DNA of 64,000 bases from Ensifer adhaerens (GTDB lineage: Bacteria > Pseudomonadota > Alphaproteobacteria > Rhizobiales > Rhizobiaceae), in assembly GCF_002007205.1 (NCBI RefSeq), contig NZ_LAZS01000005.1, forward strand, positions 496,001-560,000. Reading direction: 5' to 3'. A program made the translations under genes and the position numbers. Below the pieces are notes generated by a model. That model was not told the origin of the DNA and did no database searches. It saw only the letters and a program-made list of their open reading frames with translations. Below are positions 34,761 to 43,751 of the stretch, piece after piece. The stretch's first letter is position 1, and every line of letters begins with the position of its first letter.

Positions 34761-35933
34761 ATGGTTACCAGCGTTGTTACCACGTCGGGCAACACGACGT
34801 GCATGGATTTCAGCACGAACCAGTGGCACGGCTATGTCGGCGGCAACACGCCCTATGGCCTGTGGGTGGACGGACCCTTGCATCCGTGGCGCGACGCCAA
34901 TGGAACGCCGACCTTCATCACCGGCCATTCCGAAGGGTATCGCTACAACGTCCTCTCCGATTGGCACAACGGCCACACCTGGACCAACTGGAATGCCGGC
35001 CGGCACTGGAACTCGCCGCGCGACACCGTTGAAGGGCACTATGCCAACCGCCACTGGGTCGTGTCACCGTTCGCGCGCGGCTCTCTGGTCGTCGGCCTGA
35101 CCCACCACGAATTCTATCAATCGTCGACGACGATCGGCGGGGTCAAAGGCTTCAATTCCCACGCCCACGGCTTCAATACCCGCTGGGTCAACGGCATCGG
35201 CTATGTGCGCTCGACCAATGACGGTCAGGCCTGGACAGTCCCCAATCCCGGGGATTTCGGCCAGAACCATCACAATGTGCGCTGCGTGCTGATCCCCGAA
35301 CCATGGTCCTACCAGTCCATCGACACGGCCTATGGCTTCCTGCATCCGTCGAACATCGTGCAGGAGGGCAACTACTATTATGCCTTCATCGAGGTCCGCA
35401 ATCTGCCGGGCAACACCACGCTGCTTGACAACGGCTTCACCATCATCCGAACGTCGAACCTCGACGCGTCGGTCGGCTGGCAGTTCTACAACAACGCCAA
35501 CCAGTGGGAGACGGTGAACCACCAATACTACCAGGGCAACATCGCGCCGCAGCAGCCGAAGATCTTCTTCAAGGTGGCGGGCTACAACCCCTACACCATG
35601 TATGACCAGAACGGCCGCATGGCCCAGAGCATCCGCTACCACGTGCCCACACAGAAATGGGTTCTGTTCGGCTACACCGGCCTGCAGGCGCCTGGCTTCT
35701 GCTACTGCGTGTCGGATACGCTCGCCAATCCGCAATTCGAGGGCAACGGGCGTCGCATGGTGAGCCTCGCCGGCGGCGGCGCCATGAACGAATATCACAG
35801 CAACCACTATATCAGCGTGTTCGATCCGAACTCCCAGGATCAGAACTACAAGACGATCCTCGGCAACAGCGCGGTCGTCATCACCGCCGATGAGGGCGTG
35901 CGCTACAAGATCGGCACGATCCAGATCAGCTGA
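34761..35933 (+). CDS. Cargo gene: glycosidase/sialidase-like beta-propeller
   Basis: 390 residues with AGGAGA before the ATG. It consists of repeated beta-rich segments with W/N/H-rich turns (SEGYRYNVLSDWHNGHTWTN, FVRNLPGN-type strands, YRYHVPTQKWVLFGYTG), the look of five-bladed glycosyl-hydrolase propellers. No signal peptide. It lies between the large terminase and portal genes, a place where phages carry no conserved gene, and is followed by a degenerate copy of the terminase 3' end. Probably a moron acting on host or competitor glycans. Confidence 0.6.
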   Translation: MVTSVVTTSGNTTCMDFSTNQWHGYVGGNTPYGLWVDGPLHPWRDANGTPTFITGHSEGYRYNVLSDWHNGHTWTNWNAGRHWNSPRDTVEGHYANRHWVVSPFARGSLVVGLTHHEFYQSSTTIGGVKGFNSHAHGFNTRWVNGIGYVRSTNDGQAWTVPNPGDFGQNHHNVRCVLIPEPWSYQSIDTAYGFLHPSNIVQEGNYYYAFIEVRNLPGNTTLLDNGFTIIRTSNLDASVGWQFYNNANQWETVNHQYYQGNIAPQQPKIFFKVAGYNPYTMYDQNGRMAQSIRYHVPTQKWVLFGYTGLQAPGFCYCVSDTLANPQFEGNGRRMVSLAGGGAMNEYHSNHYISVFDPNSQDQNYKTILGNSAVVITADEGVRYKIGTIQIS

Positions 35934-35948
35934 TTTCACAAGCAAAAA

Positions 35949-36054
35949 CAACGTGACGTCTCACCATCGGCCGCGACGCGCTGATGGTGAAGCGCTGTGC
36001 CCGGGCGCTGCTGATAAAGCCGCCTGGGCCTTTACCGATCGGAAGGTTCTCCAG
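35949..36054 (+). repeat. Duplicated 3' end of the large terminase gene
   Basis: This segment aligns with 34537-34640, the last 100 bases of terminase. It is diverged on the left and almost identical over the final 40 bases, which encode AAWAFTDRKVL. It runs in frame into the portal gene. It shows that the 390-residue cargo gene was inserted together with, or by recombination at, the terminase end. Confidence 0.8.
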
Positions 36055-38112
36055 ATGGCAGCGATGACGAAACCGGAACTGACGGAGCTCGTGAGCCAGC
36101 TCGTCAGGGATTGCGAGGATTATCGCGACCAGCTTTCGGCCGCGCGCGTGCGCGCAATGGAATATTATGACGGCGTGATGGCCGACGTGCCGGCGGAAGC
36201 GAACCGCTCCAAGGTGGTTTCGCGTGACGTGCGGGCGGCGGTGAAGAAGGTGCTGCCGTCGTTGATCCGCACCGTGCTCGGCAATGACAAGGTGGTGGAA
36301 TACCAGCCGGTCAACCAGGGCGACGAGGCGGGCGCCGAGCAGGCGACCGACTACATCAACTACATCGTCTTTCCCGAAAGCGACGGCTATGACGCCGTGC
36401 AGGACGCAGCCCACGACGCGCTGAAGCTCGGCAACGGCGTGATCCGCTGGTGGTACGAGAAGAGAAAGAGCGTCGAGGTTTCGACCCATAGCGGGCTCGA
36501 TGAGGCCGCCCTGGTGCAGCTCATCGCCGACGACACGGTCGAGGTGCTGGAACAGGCGCAATCGGTCGAACGGATCGAGCTGCCGACCGGACCTGTCGAG
36601 CAGCCGGTCTTTGCGGTGAAGATCCGCCGCACCGCCGAGCGCGGTGCGACCAGGCTTGCCGCCGTGCCGCTCGAGGAATTCCTCGTTCATCCGGATGCGA
36701 TCTCGATCGACGACAGCCCGATTGCGGGCATCAAGCGGCGGATGCGGCGCTCCGATCTCATCGCCATGGGCTATGACCGTGAACTGGTCGAAGGCTTTGC
36801 TATTGCCGGCGATGCCGACGGCGAGGACGAGGAATTTGCCCGCCGTCGCGGCATCTTCGGCGACGGCGAGGAGACGGCAAAGGCGCTGCAGGAGGTCGAC
36901 TACTACGAGCTCTATGTGAAGGTGGATGCCGACGACGACGGCATTGCGGAACTCCGCCGCCTGGTCTTTGCCGGCGGCACCGGGGCCGACAACCTGCTCG
37001 AAGACGCCGAATGGGACGAGGTGCCCTTTGCCGATCTCATCACCGAGCGGCGGCCGCACCAGCGCGAGGGCAACGCGATCACCGACGACATGGCGGAGAT
37101 CCAGCGGGTAAAGACCGTGCTTCTGCGCCAGACGCTCGACAATCTCTACTGGCAGAACAACCAGCAGCCGATCGTGCAGGAAGGGGTTATCCAGAACCCG
37201 GAATCGGTGCTGAACCCGAAGTTCGGCCAGCCGATCCGCGTCGGCCAGGGCGTCGATGTGCGCGGCGCCGTCGGCTATACGGCGGTGCCCTTCGTGGCGC
37301 GCGAATCCTTTTCCATGCTCGGCTATCTCGACCAGGAGGCGACCGATCGTACCGGGATTTCCGATGCTTCGAGCGGCATGGCGCCGGATGCGCTGCAGAA
37401 CATGACGGCAAAGGCGACCGCACTCGTCGAACAGGCGGGCATCGGCCAGACGGAGCTGATGGTGCGCACCTTTGCGCAAGGGCTGCGACGCGTGTTCAAG
37501 GGGCTGCTCGGGCTCACGATCAGGCACCAGGACCGGCCGCGGGCAGTGCGTCTGCGCGGCAAATGGGTGACCTTCGACCCGCGCCACTGGAACGCCGGCA
37601 TGGATGCGACCGTCAACACCGGGCTCGGTGCGGGAACGCGCGAGCGCGACATGCTGATGATCCAGATGATCCAGCAATTGCAGGAAAAGCTGCTGACGAC
37701 GCTCGGGCCCGACAATCCTTACGTCTCGCCCGACAATCTCTACAACGGCATTGCCAAGACGGTGGAGGCGGCGGGGCTGAAATCGCCCGACCTCTATTTC
37801 ACCAAGCCGACGCCCGAGGACATCCAGAAGCGGATGCAGGCGGCGCAGCCGCAGCAACAGCCGGATGCAGCCATGCAGCAACTGCAGATGCAGATGCAAC
37901 TGGCGAACGAGAAGGCGCGCATGGACGGCGAAAACGCCAGGCGCAAGCTGGAGATGGAGCGCGAGCTGAAGCTTGCGGAGATCCAGCAGAACGGCGCGCT
38001 CAAACGCTACCAGATCGACGCCGAACTCAACCTGAAACGCGAGCAGAACCTGGCCGAAATGGCCGGCGGCACGGCGCTCACCACAGCGCATATAGGAGGG
38101 ATGCCGGGATGA
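36055..38112 (+). CDS. Portal protein (P22/SU10-like podovirus type)
   Basis: 685 residues. The order is: a helical N-terminus (LVRDCEDYRDQLSAARVRAM), the clip/wing region (AVKKVLPSLIRTVLGNDKVV ... DAVQDAAHDALKLGNGVIRWW), the stem with TDRTGISDASSGMAPDALQN, and a Q/K-rich helical barrel at the C-terminus (about 590-685). It forms the dodecameric DNA gate at one capsid vertex. Its 3' end overlaps the first cargo gene (ATGA) and is copied several times downstream. An ATG 9 bases in is an alternative start. Confidence 0.88.
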   Translation: MAAMTKPELTELVSQLVRDCEDYRDQLSAARVRAMEYYDGVMADVPAEANRSKVVSRDVRAAVKKVLPSLIRTVLGNDKVVEYQPVNQGDEAGAEQATDYINYIVFPESDGYDAVQDAAHDALKLGNGVIRWWYEKRKSVEVSTHSGLDEAALVQLIADDTVEVLEQAQSVERIELPTGPVEQPVFAVKIRRTAERGATRLAAVPLEEFLVHPDAISIDDSPIAGIKRRMRRSDLIAMGYDRELVEGFAIAGDADGEDEEFARRRGIFGDGEETAKALQEVDYYELYVKVDADDDGIAELRRLVFAGGTGADNLLEDAEWDEVPFADLITERRPHQREGNAITDDMAEIQRVKTVLLRQTLDNLYWQNNQQPIVQEGVIQNPESVLNPKFGQPIRVGQGVDVRGAVGYTAVPFVARESFSMLGYLDQEATDRTGISDASSGMAPDALQNMTAKATALVEQAGIGQTELMVRTFAQGLRRVFKGLLGLTIRHQDRPRAVRLRGKWVTFDPRHWNAGMDATVNTGLGAGTRERDMLMIQMIQQLQEKLLTTLGPDNPYVSPDNLYNGIAKTVEAAGLKSPDLYFTKPTPEDIQKRMQAAQPQQQPDAAMQQLQMQMQLANEKARMDGENARRKLEMERELKLAEIQQNGALKRYQIDAELNLKREQNLAEMAGGTALTTAHIGGMPG

Positions 38113-38780
38113 TCAGAATTAACAAGCGGGGTTCCGTCGCCTTTGGCGGCAAGCCGGATGACGATCTGTACGAAACAGGCCCAAGGTCGACGACGGCGCT
38201 GGAACTGCGGGATTTCGGCGAGGAGGCCAACAGCCGATTGCCGAACCGGGGGGCGGGACACGGGCGCGACAAGGGCGTGGAGGTGGCTGCGACCTATGTC
38301 ATGTCCAATACGAATCCGACGGGTTGGCCTATTCAAGCTCTGCTTGGCAACAACATGCACAGTGGGCTTTTTATCATCCCCGACAATGGCGATCCTGAAG
38401 GGCGTTTCCTCTACGATCCGTCAGGTTCTTACATGAGCAGAGAAATAGGCAGCGGGCGGGCTCTATATGGACCGGAAGTGTCTCCTGAGGACTATCTGCT
38501 GTATCAGCTTCGTGATGGCCCCAATGTGACCGTGCGCAAATTTGCAACGACGCCCGAAGAGGAGGCTGAGATCATCCGGCGCGCGGACGAGATTGGCAGC
38601 GGGGGATGGGCGGGTTGCACGACTTCTGTGAGCGAGGCAGTCAGCGGCGTTGGTCCTTTTCGCGGGGTGGAGAAGACCGACTGGCCGGTTGTCCTGGATC
38701 GGCAGTTGCGCGGTCTGAACAGGCATGTGGGAGAGGCCACCGACTTGGAAAGCTTGCGCCGCGTGCTGAGGAAGCCGTAA
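38109..38780 (+). CDS. Cargo effector A1, permuted papain/NlpC-P60-like domain
   Basis: 223 residues. The N-terminus (about 1-50) has ALELRDFGEEANSRLP, a motif shared with the cargo proteins at 39645, 41885 and 46862. The C-terminal domain has conserved MHSGLFI, LYDPSGSY, SPEDYLLYQL, GPNVTVRKF and GCTTSVSEAVSG; histidine before cysteine suggests a permuted papain-like hydrolase acting on peptidoglycan or lipid. No signal peptide, so export or delivery must be by another route. ATGA overlap with portal. Followed by a four-helix membrane protein, the likely immunity partner. Confidence 0.65.
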   Translation: MIRINKRGSVAFGGKPDDDLYETGPRSTTALELRDFGEEANSRLPNRGAGHGRDKGVEVAATYVMSNTNPTGWPIQALLGNNMHSGLFIIPDNGDPEGRFLYDPSGSYMSREIGSGRALYGPEVSPEDYLLYQLRDGPNVTVRKFATTPEEEAEIIRRADEIGSGGWAGCTTSVSEAVSGVGPFRGVEKTDWPVVLDRQLRGLNRHVGEATDLESLRRVLRKP

Positions 38781-38881
38781 ATCCCCGCCTTAAACTCAGG
38801 GTGGCGCAAAATCGCCGCAATCTCTAGAGTAGAAATCGCTGGCCTCAACGTTCACCTACGCAACAGCAGATCCGAGAACCA

Positions 38882-39271
38882 ATGCAATACACGCTATGGA
38901 ATACCGTCCGCGTTCTCGTTTGCTATGCGGTTATGCTGCTTGTTGCGAAACTACTCTATGGGCGTTTCTTCCAGTGGTATATGGCACCCTATGCCACGAC
39001 CTATTTTCTTGTGGCATTCGTCCCGCTTCACACAGTCTCGCTTCGCAACCGTGTCTTCCTGATCACCGTCTTCATGCTTTTGACGACCGCTGCGCGCGCG
39101 TTCCATTGGACATTCGTGGCTGATGGCACTTTTGACAGCGAGTCGTTTGTGCGGGGCCTGTTTCTGTATTCCCGGCATAGCTGGATCAGCCCCAACTACC
39201 TGGTCTTCGTACTCACCTATGTGTTCCTGGAAAGCCGTCTTGTGCGACGGTTTTGTCCGGCGGTCGCGTAA
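38882..39271 (+). CDS. Four-helix membrane protein, candidate immunity for A1
   Basis: 129 residues with hydrophobic helices at about 8-27, 36-55, 60-78 and 102-120. It has the same length class and topology as the protein after A2 (40457), with the shared opening NTVRVLVCYAVML / NTIRVLLNYGAML. A membrane partner fits an effector acting on wall or membrane. No named family. Confidence 0.6.
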   Translation: MQYTLWNTVRVLVCYAVMLLVAKLLYGRFFQWYMAPYATTYFLVAFVPLHTVSLRNRVFLITVFMLLTTAARAFHWTFVADGTFDSESFVRGLFLYSRHSWISPNYLVFVLTYVFLESRLVRRFCPAVA

Positions 39272-39281
39272 CCATCGACGA

Positions 39282-39648
39282 CGGCATCGCCAAGACCGTG
39301 GAGGCGGCGGGGCTGAAATCGCCCGACCTCTATTTCACCAAGCCGACGCCCGAGGACATCCAGAAGCGGATGCAGGCGGCGCAGCCGCAGCAACTGCCTG
39401 ACGCAGCCATGCAGCAACTGCAGATGCGGATGCAGCTGGCGAACGAGAAGGCGCGCATGGACGGCGAAAACGCCAGGCGCAAGCTGGAGATGGAGCGCGA
39501 GCTGAAGCTTGCGGAGATCCAGCAGAACGGCGCGCTCAAACGCTACCAGATCGACGCCGAACTCAACCTGAAACGCGAGCAGAACCTGGCCGAAATGGCC
39601 GGCGGAGCGGCGCTGAGTACAGCGCATATTGGAGGGATGCCGGGATGA
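39282..39648 (+). repeat. Portal 3' end copy, unit 2
   Basis: Nearly identical to 37748-38112 (portal codons for GIAKTVEAAGLKSPDLYFTK through GGMPG and stop), then continuous with an A1-like effector start. The similarity extends about 200 bases into the effector gene. Open in frame but without a start of its own, so a gene fragment. Confidence 0.9.
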
Positions 39649-40304
39649 TCAGAATCAACAAGCGGGGTTATGACGCCTTTGGCGTCGAGCCGGATGACGA
39701 TGTGTACGAAACAGGCCAAAGGTCGACGACGGCGCTTGAACTGCGTGACTTCGGCGAGGAGGCCAACAGCCGATTGCCGAAATGGGGCACGGAGCGCGGG
39801 AGTGACAAGGGTGTGGAGGTGGCTGCGACCTATGTCATGTCCAATACCAATCCAAGCGTCCTCGGCGACAATACGCACACTGGCGTCTTCATCGACGGCG
39901 ACGACCCCGTCCTCTGGGATCCTGCCGGCAATTACACGCATAGAGAGATGGGCAGCGGGCGTGCTCTCTACGGATCGGAATTCTCTCCCGAAGATTATTT
40001 GCGGTTTCAGTTGACTGACGGACCGGATGTAACGGTCCGCAAATTCAACACGACGCCCGAGCAGGAAGCGGAGATTAAGAAGAGGATCGACGACATTGGT
40101 GGCGGGGGATTTCTCACGTGTACGAAAAATGTGACCGAGGCGATCAGCGGTATCGGACCATTCGGTGAGGTCGAGGAGACTTGGTGGCCAGCCAAGCTCG
40201 ACAATCAGTTGCGCAGTTTGGATAAACACGTGGGCGAAGCCAATGATGTTCAGGGCCTTCGGCACTTGCTGGCGAAGAAAAACCGCCTGGGCGCGAGCAA
40301 ATGA
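39645..40304 (+). CDS. Cargo effector A2, paralogue of A1
   Basis: 219 residues. The N-terminal 60 residues are almost identical to A1 (ALELRDFGEEANSRLPKWG). The hydrolase domain keeps THTGVFI, WDPAGNY, SPEDYLRFQL, GPDVTVRKF and TCTKNVTEAISG, with histidine and cysteine conserved while the surface differs, as expected for effectors with different immunity. ATGA overlap with the portal fragment. Partner is the membrane protein at 40457. Confidence 0.65.
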   Translation: MIRINKRGYDAFGVEPDDDVYETGQRSTTALELRDFGEEANSRLPKWGTERGSDKGVEVAATYVMSNTNPSVLGDNTHTGVFIDGDDPVLWDPAGNYTHREMGSGRALYGSEFSPEDYLRFQLTDGPDVTVRKFNTTPEQEAEIKKRIDDIGGGGFLTCTKNVTEAISGIGPFGEVEETWWPAKLDNQLRSLDKHVGEANDVQGLRHLLAKKNRLGASK

Positions 40305-40456
40305 AACCGGGGTGCTAGCCTAGCGCAATCAGAGGGGGTCTTTACCGCCGACTCGCGTAGAGGACGTGGATATGCCACAGTTTGCTTCCACGCAAAGGGC
40401 GACGTGCTTCCCAGAGTTTAGCCCGGCAAGATCGACACGTCACTTCTAGGTATGTC

Positions 40457-40864
40457 ATGCGCTACATGGTTGTTAATACGATCCGCGTTTTGTTGAACTA
40501 TGGCGCCATGCTGGCAACTGTTACTTGGTTCTTTGGTCGCCATTTGGACTTCACCACGGCCCTGCTGTTTTCGTCGCTCTACCTATTCGCCTTCGTGCCG
40601 CTTCCGGCCCGGCGCTTGTGGAAACGGCTTCTGTATATCGTCTTGGCAGCTGTCGTTTTGATGATCGTGCCACTCGGGTACTTCGTCGTTGTCGACGGTC
40701 TGCACAGTGTCAATCTTCTTTTTGAAACAATCGAAATTGTGGTCATCTTTGGCCTTCTTGGGCCCCAGACCTTCGTGTTTCTGCTGACCTATATAGCCCT
40801 CGATCTTCCCGTCAGAAGAATTGCCAAGGCGCCTGGAACAGCCCCGATGCTCATTGGCCAATGA
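40457..40864 (+). CDS. Membrane protein, candidate immunity for A2, with recombined C-terminus
   Basis: 135 residues, four hydrophobic helices, paralogous to 38882-39271. The last codons come from a different source: bases about 40830-40864 match the 3' end of the HGHGH effector genes at 42510-42553 and 43700-43750 (CCTGGAACAGCCCCGATGC-type sequence), read in another frame. The gene was therefore spliced at its end by recombination with a lost effector gene. Confidence 0.65.
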   Translation: MRYMVVNTIRVLLNYGAMLATVTWFFGRHLDFTTALLFSSLYLFAFVPLPARRLWKRLLYIVLAAVVLMIVPLGYFVVVDGLHSVNLLFETIEIVVIFGLLGPQTFVFLLTYIALDLPVRRIAKAPGTAPMLIGQ

Positions 40865-40874
40865 GATGAGAATG

Positions 40875-41273
40875 ATGAAGCCGAACGAATTCTTGACGAG
40901 CATTTATCTGGGTGATCGCGCCTGCAAGGCAATCGTGCTTGATGGCTGGAAGGATGAGGTGAAAATTCAGATCGACTCCATTTCGCGGGTCCGGGGAGAA
41001 CACTGGGATTACTACACGGATGAGGACGTTGATGACGGCTTCCTCGTGTTTGAAGGCGTCGATCACGTCTCCTTTGATCCACCCGGTTTGATCCCGAACG
41101 ACGCCATCGGTGAAATCGAATTCCTTGGTTACAAGGACGACCGCTTCACTGTGGTGATCGAGCTTACTCACGGTGATGAAGACTCAAAATACACGACCGT
41201 TCGCACGACGATTCGAGCGAAAGCCGTGGCGATCGAGAAGCCGGGCGAGGAAGGTGCGCGGATCAGGGACTAG
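40875..41273 (+). CDS. Cytoplasmic immunity-like protein C2 (orphan)
   Basis: 132 residues, no signal or membrane segment. Paralogous to 42555-42953 and 43752-44159: shared MKPxEF start, YLGDRACKAIVLDGWKDEVK, EDVDDGFLVFEGVDHVSFDP and the invariant end IEKPGEEGARIRD. Those two follow HGHGH effectors; here the effector is missing except for a 3' trace at 40830-40864, so this is an orphan immunity gene. Family name not certain (a DUF6258-like assignment would need a search). Confidence 0.7.
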   Translation: MKPNEFLTSIYLGDRACKAIVLDGWKDEVKIQIDSISRVRGEHWDYYTDEDVDDGFLVFEGVDHVSFDPPGLIPNDAIGEIEFLGYKDDRFTVVIELTHGDEDSKYTTVRTTIRAKAVAIEKPGEEGARIRD

Positions 41274-41299
41274 GCTTGGCCGTTTGCGCGAACAGTGGA

Positions 41300-41884
41300 C
41301 GCGGGAACGCGCGAGCGCGACATGCTGATGCTCCGGCTGATCCAGCAATTGCAGGAAAAACGGCTACTGCATGTTTCCTTAAATCCCAGCGGATCTAAGG
41401 ACAAAAACATCCAGCACTTCAAAGCGTTACAGCGACCTTGAGCGTCTATAAGACGCGCGGCGCTGTAGCGACGCTCGGGCCCGACAAACCCTACGTCTCG
41501 CCCGACAACCTCTACAACGGCATTGCCAAGACGGTGGAGTGGAGGCGGCGGGGCTGAAATCGCCCGACCTCTATTTCACCAAGCCGACTCCCGAGGACAT
41601 CCAGCGGCGGATGCAGGCGGCGCAGCCGCAGCAGCAGCCTGACGCAGCCATGCAGCAACTGCAGATGCAGATGCAGCTGGCGAACGAGAAGGCGCGCATG
41701 GACGGCGAAAACGCCAGGCGCAAGCTGGAGATGAGCGCGAGCTGAAGCTTGCGGAGATCCAGCAGAACGGCGCGCTCAAACGCTACCAGATCGACGCCGA
41801 ACTCAACCTGAAACGCGAACAGAACCTGGCCGAAATGGCCGGCGGCACGGCGCTGACGACAGCGCATATCGGAGGGATGCCGGG
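41300..41884 (+). pseudogene. Portal 3' end copy, unit 3 (frameshifted, repeat-interrupted)
   Basis: Bases 41300-41360 match portal from about 37622, then a 107-base rhizobial repeat intervenes, then 41469-41884 resumes to the portal stop. Small insertions and deletions (extra GTGGA near 41538, lost base near 41736) break the frame. It is the left flank of the third effector unit. Confidence 0.85.
41362..41468. repeat. RIME-like rhizobial intergenic repeat inside portal fragment
   Basis: About 107 bases with two palindromes: CTGCATGTTTCCTTAAATCC against GGATCTAAGG...ACATCCAG, and CGTCTATAAGACG inside CAGCG...CGCTG. The layout and wording match the rhizobial RIME-type mosaic element as I remember it. 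It interrupts homology to portal cleanly, so it inserted after the duplication. Confidence 0.65.
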
Positions 41885-42553
41885 ATGAGACGCATTAGCA
41901 ATTTCGACGATTTTTATGAAGCGCCGATCGGGCTTGGTGGCACGCTGGAGCTTCGAGATTTTGGCGAGGAGGCGAACAGCTGGCTGCCGCGCCGAGGCCA
42001 GCGCGGCGGAAGTGACGGCTGGACTGGAGCAGAGTATGCCCAGGCTCGGCCGCCGACGCGGCGCGGTGCGCAGCCGAGAGACCCTGTTCAGGAAATGATG
42101 GGGCTTCAGATCGGCCGTCTGATGCGCGAGATAAAGCGGCTCAATCCAAACGAGACGTTTCTGGAACGCGCCGGCGGCTCCTACTCTGTGCAGGCGAGAG
42201 ATAGCTTGCAGCAGCGGTTGGAAGAGCTTCAAAGAGCTTACCTCATCGATCGTCGTACAGGCTGGCCGATCCAGCGTTTCATTGGCGACAGCAGAGGCAA
42301 TATCATGTTCGAGCCTCTGGGAGGCCGCACTGTTCCTGGCGCAAATCCGGTTGACACGCACACCCTCTATCCGAATGGATCAAACTATCAGAGACTGAAT
42401 CCGCAGGGGCACCCTGATGATCCGACACCGCATGGGCATGGACATCTCATGGGGACGGGCAGCGGCCGAAACAGGCAAGGTCCCGCGCTTGATCTCGACG
42501 GCAACATAGTGCCCTGGAACAGCCCCGATGCGCATTGGCCGATAAGGAAGTGA
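41885..42553 (+). CDS. Cargo effector A3 with HGHGH C-terminal domain
   Basis: 222 residues. The N-terminus carries LELRDFGEEANSWLPRRG. A helical linker (EMMGLQIGRLMREIKRLNP) leads to a C-terminal domain with THTLYPNGSNYQRLNPQG, PTPHGHGHLMGTG and ending VPWNSPDAHWPIRK. Histidine-rich small domains of this kind occur as nuclease-type polymorphic toxins. One base separates it from its leaderless partner at 42555, consistent with a cytoplasmic target. Exact toxin family not assigned. Confidence 0.62.
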   Translation: MRRISNFDDFYEAPIGLGGTLELRDFGEEANSWLPRRGQRGGSDGWTGAEYAQARPPTRRGAQPRDPVQEMMGLQIGRLMREIKRLNPNETFLERAGGSYSVQARDSLQQRLEELQRAYLIDRRTGWPIQRFIGDSRGNIMFEPLGGRTVPGANPVDTHTLYPNGSNYQRLNPQGHPDDPTPHGHGHLMGTGSGRNRQGPALDLDGNIVPWNSPDAHWPIRK

Positions 42554-42554
42554 A

Positions 42555-42953
42555 ATGAAGCCGGACGAATTTTTTAAAACACTTTATCTGGGGGATCGCG
42601 GCTGCAACGCTGTCGTGCTGGACGGATTAAAAAATGAGGTCAAGATCCAGATAGATTTGATCTCTCGAAAGCGATCCGAGAGATGGAACTTCTATTCGGC
42701 CGAGGATGTGCAAGATGGCTTTCTGGTGTTCGAAGGCGTCGATCACGTTGCCTTTGACCCACCCGGTTTAATACCAAATGACGAGATAGGAGCCATAAAG
42801 TTCCTTGGCTATGAAGGCGACCGTTTTTCCATCATTCTCGAACTCGCTCATTGCGATGAGGCCGGACAATACGTCACCGTGAATGCGACCATTCGAGCGA
42901 AGGCGGTTGCGATCGAGAAGCCGGGCGAGGAAGGCGCGCGGATCAGGGACTAG
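42555..42953 (+). CDS. Cytoplasmic immunity-like protein C3
   Basis: 132 residues, 1 base after A3 and so tightly coupled. Paralogue of 40875-41273 and 43752-44159 with the same start, core (EDVQDGFLVFEGVDHVAFDP) and IEKPGEEGARIRD end. Acidic, soluble. Predicted to neutralise A3. Confidence 0.72.
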   Translation: MKPDEFFKTLYLGDRGCNAVVLDGLKNEVKIQIDLISRKRSERWNFYSAEDVQDGFLVFEGVDHVAFDPPGLIPNDEIGAIKFLGYEGDRFSIILELAHCDEAGQYVTVNATIRAKAVAIEKPGEEGARIRD

Positions 42954-42971
42954 GTGGCAGCGGGCGCGTCC

Positions 42972-43165
42972 GTCGCTCGACAATCTCTACTGGCAGAACA
43001 ACCAGCAGCCGATCGTGCAGGAAGGGGTGATCCAGAACCCGGAATCGGTGCTGAACCCGAAGTTCGGCCAGCCGATCCGCGTCGGCCAGGGCGTCGATGT
43101 GCGCGGCGCCGTCGGCTACACGGCGATGCCGTTCCTTGCGCGCGAATCCTTCTCCATGCTCGGCT
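42972..43165 (+). repeat. Internal portal fragment, unit 4
   Basis: Matches portal 37132-37325 (LDNLYWQNNQQPIVQEGVIQ through ESFSMLGY), then switches abruptly to effector sequence. Unlike the other units this is an interior piece, not the 3' end. Confidence 0.85.
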
Positions 43166-43750
43166 ATCCATTGCTTGAAATGCGCATTCTCGAACCAGCG
43201 CGGCGGAAGTGACGGCTGGACTGGAGCAGAGTATGCCCAGGCTCGGCCGCCGACGCGGCGCGGTGCGCAGCCGAGAGACCCTGTTCAGGAAATGATGGGG
43301 CTGCAGATCGGCCGCCTCATGCGCGAGATAAAGCGCCTCAACCCGCAAGAGACATTCCTTGAACCCGCCGACGGCTCCTATTCCGTGCAGGCAAGGGACA
43401 GCTTGCAGCGTCGGCTGGAAGAGCTTCAACGAGCCCCCGTTGCAGACCGCAACACAGGCTGGCGCATCCAACGCTACATCGGCGACACCCGCGGCAACAA
43501 CTTGATCGAGCCGCTGGGGGGACGTACCGCTCCTGGTCGAAATCCGGTTGACACACATACGCTTTATCCGAATGGATCGAACTATCAAAGACTGAACCCG
43601 CAAGGGCATCGAAACGACCCGACTCCGCATGGACATGGTCATCTTCCGGGAACGGGCCCGGACACGAAAGGCCAGGGTCCATCAATTGATGTCCGTAGGA
43701 ACATCGTGCCTTGGGCCAGCTCTGATGCGCATTGGCCAATGAGGAAGTGA
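43166..43750 (+). pseudogene. Cargo effector A4, N-terminally truncated HGHGH effector
   Basis: From about 43193 it is nearly identical to A3 over GGSDGWTGAEYAQARP and the linker, then diverges moderately and ends with PTPHGHGHLPGTG ... DAHWPMRK. The RDFG N-terminal region is replaced by the portal fragment, and no well-placed start is seen. A start inside the portal piece (43097) would give a hybrid. Probably inactive, or a silent donor of toxin sequence for recombination. Confidence 0.6.
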
Positions 43751-43751
43751 A

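Noticed and set aside
35926-38091. Minus-strand ORF of 721 codons opposite portal
   Set aside because: Antisense frame of the portal gene, caused by high G+C codon use.
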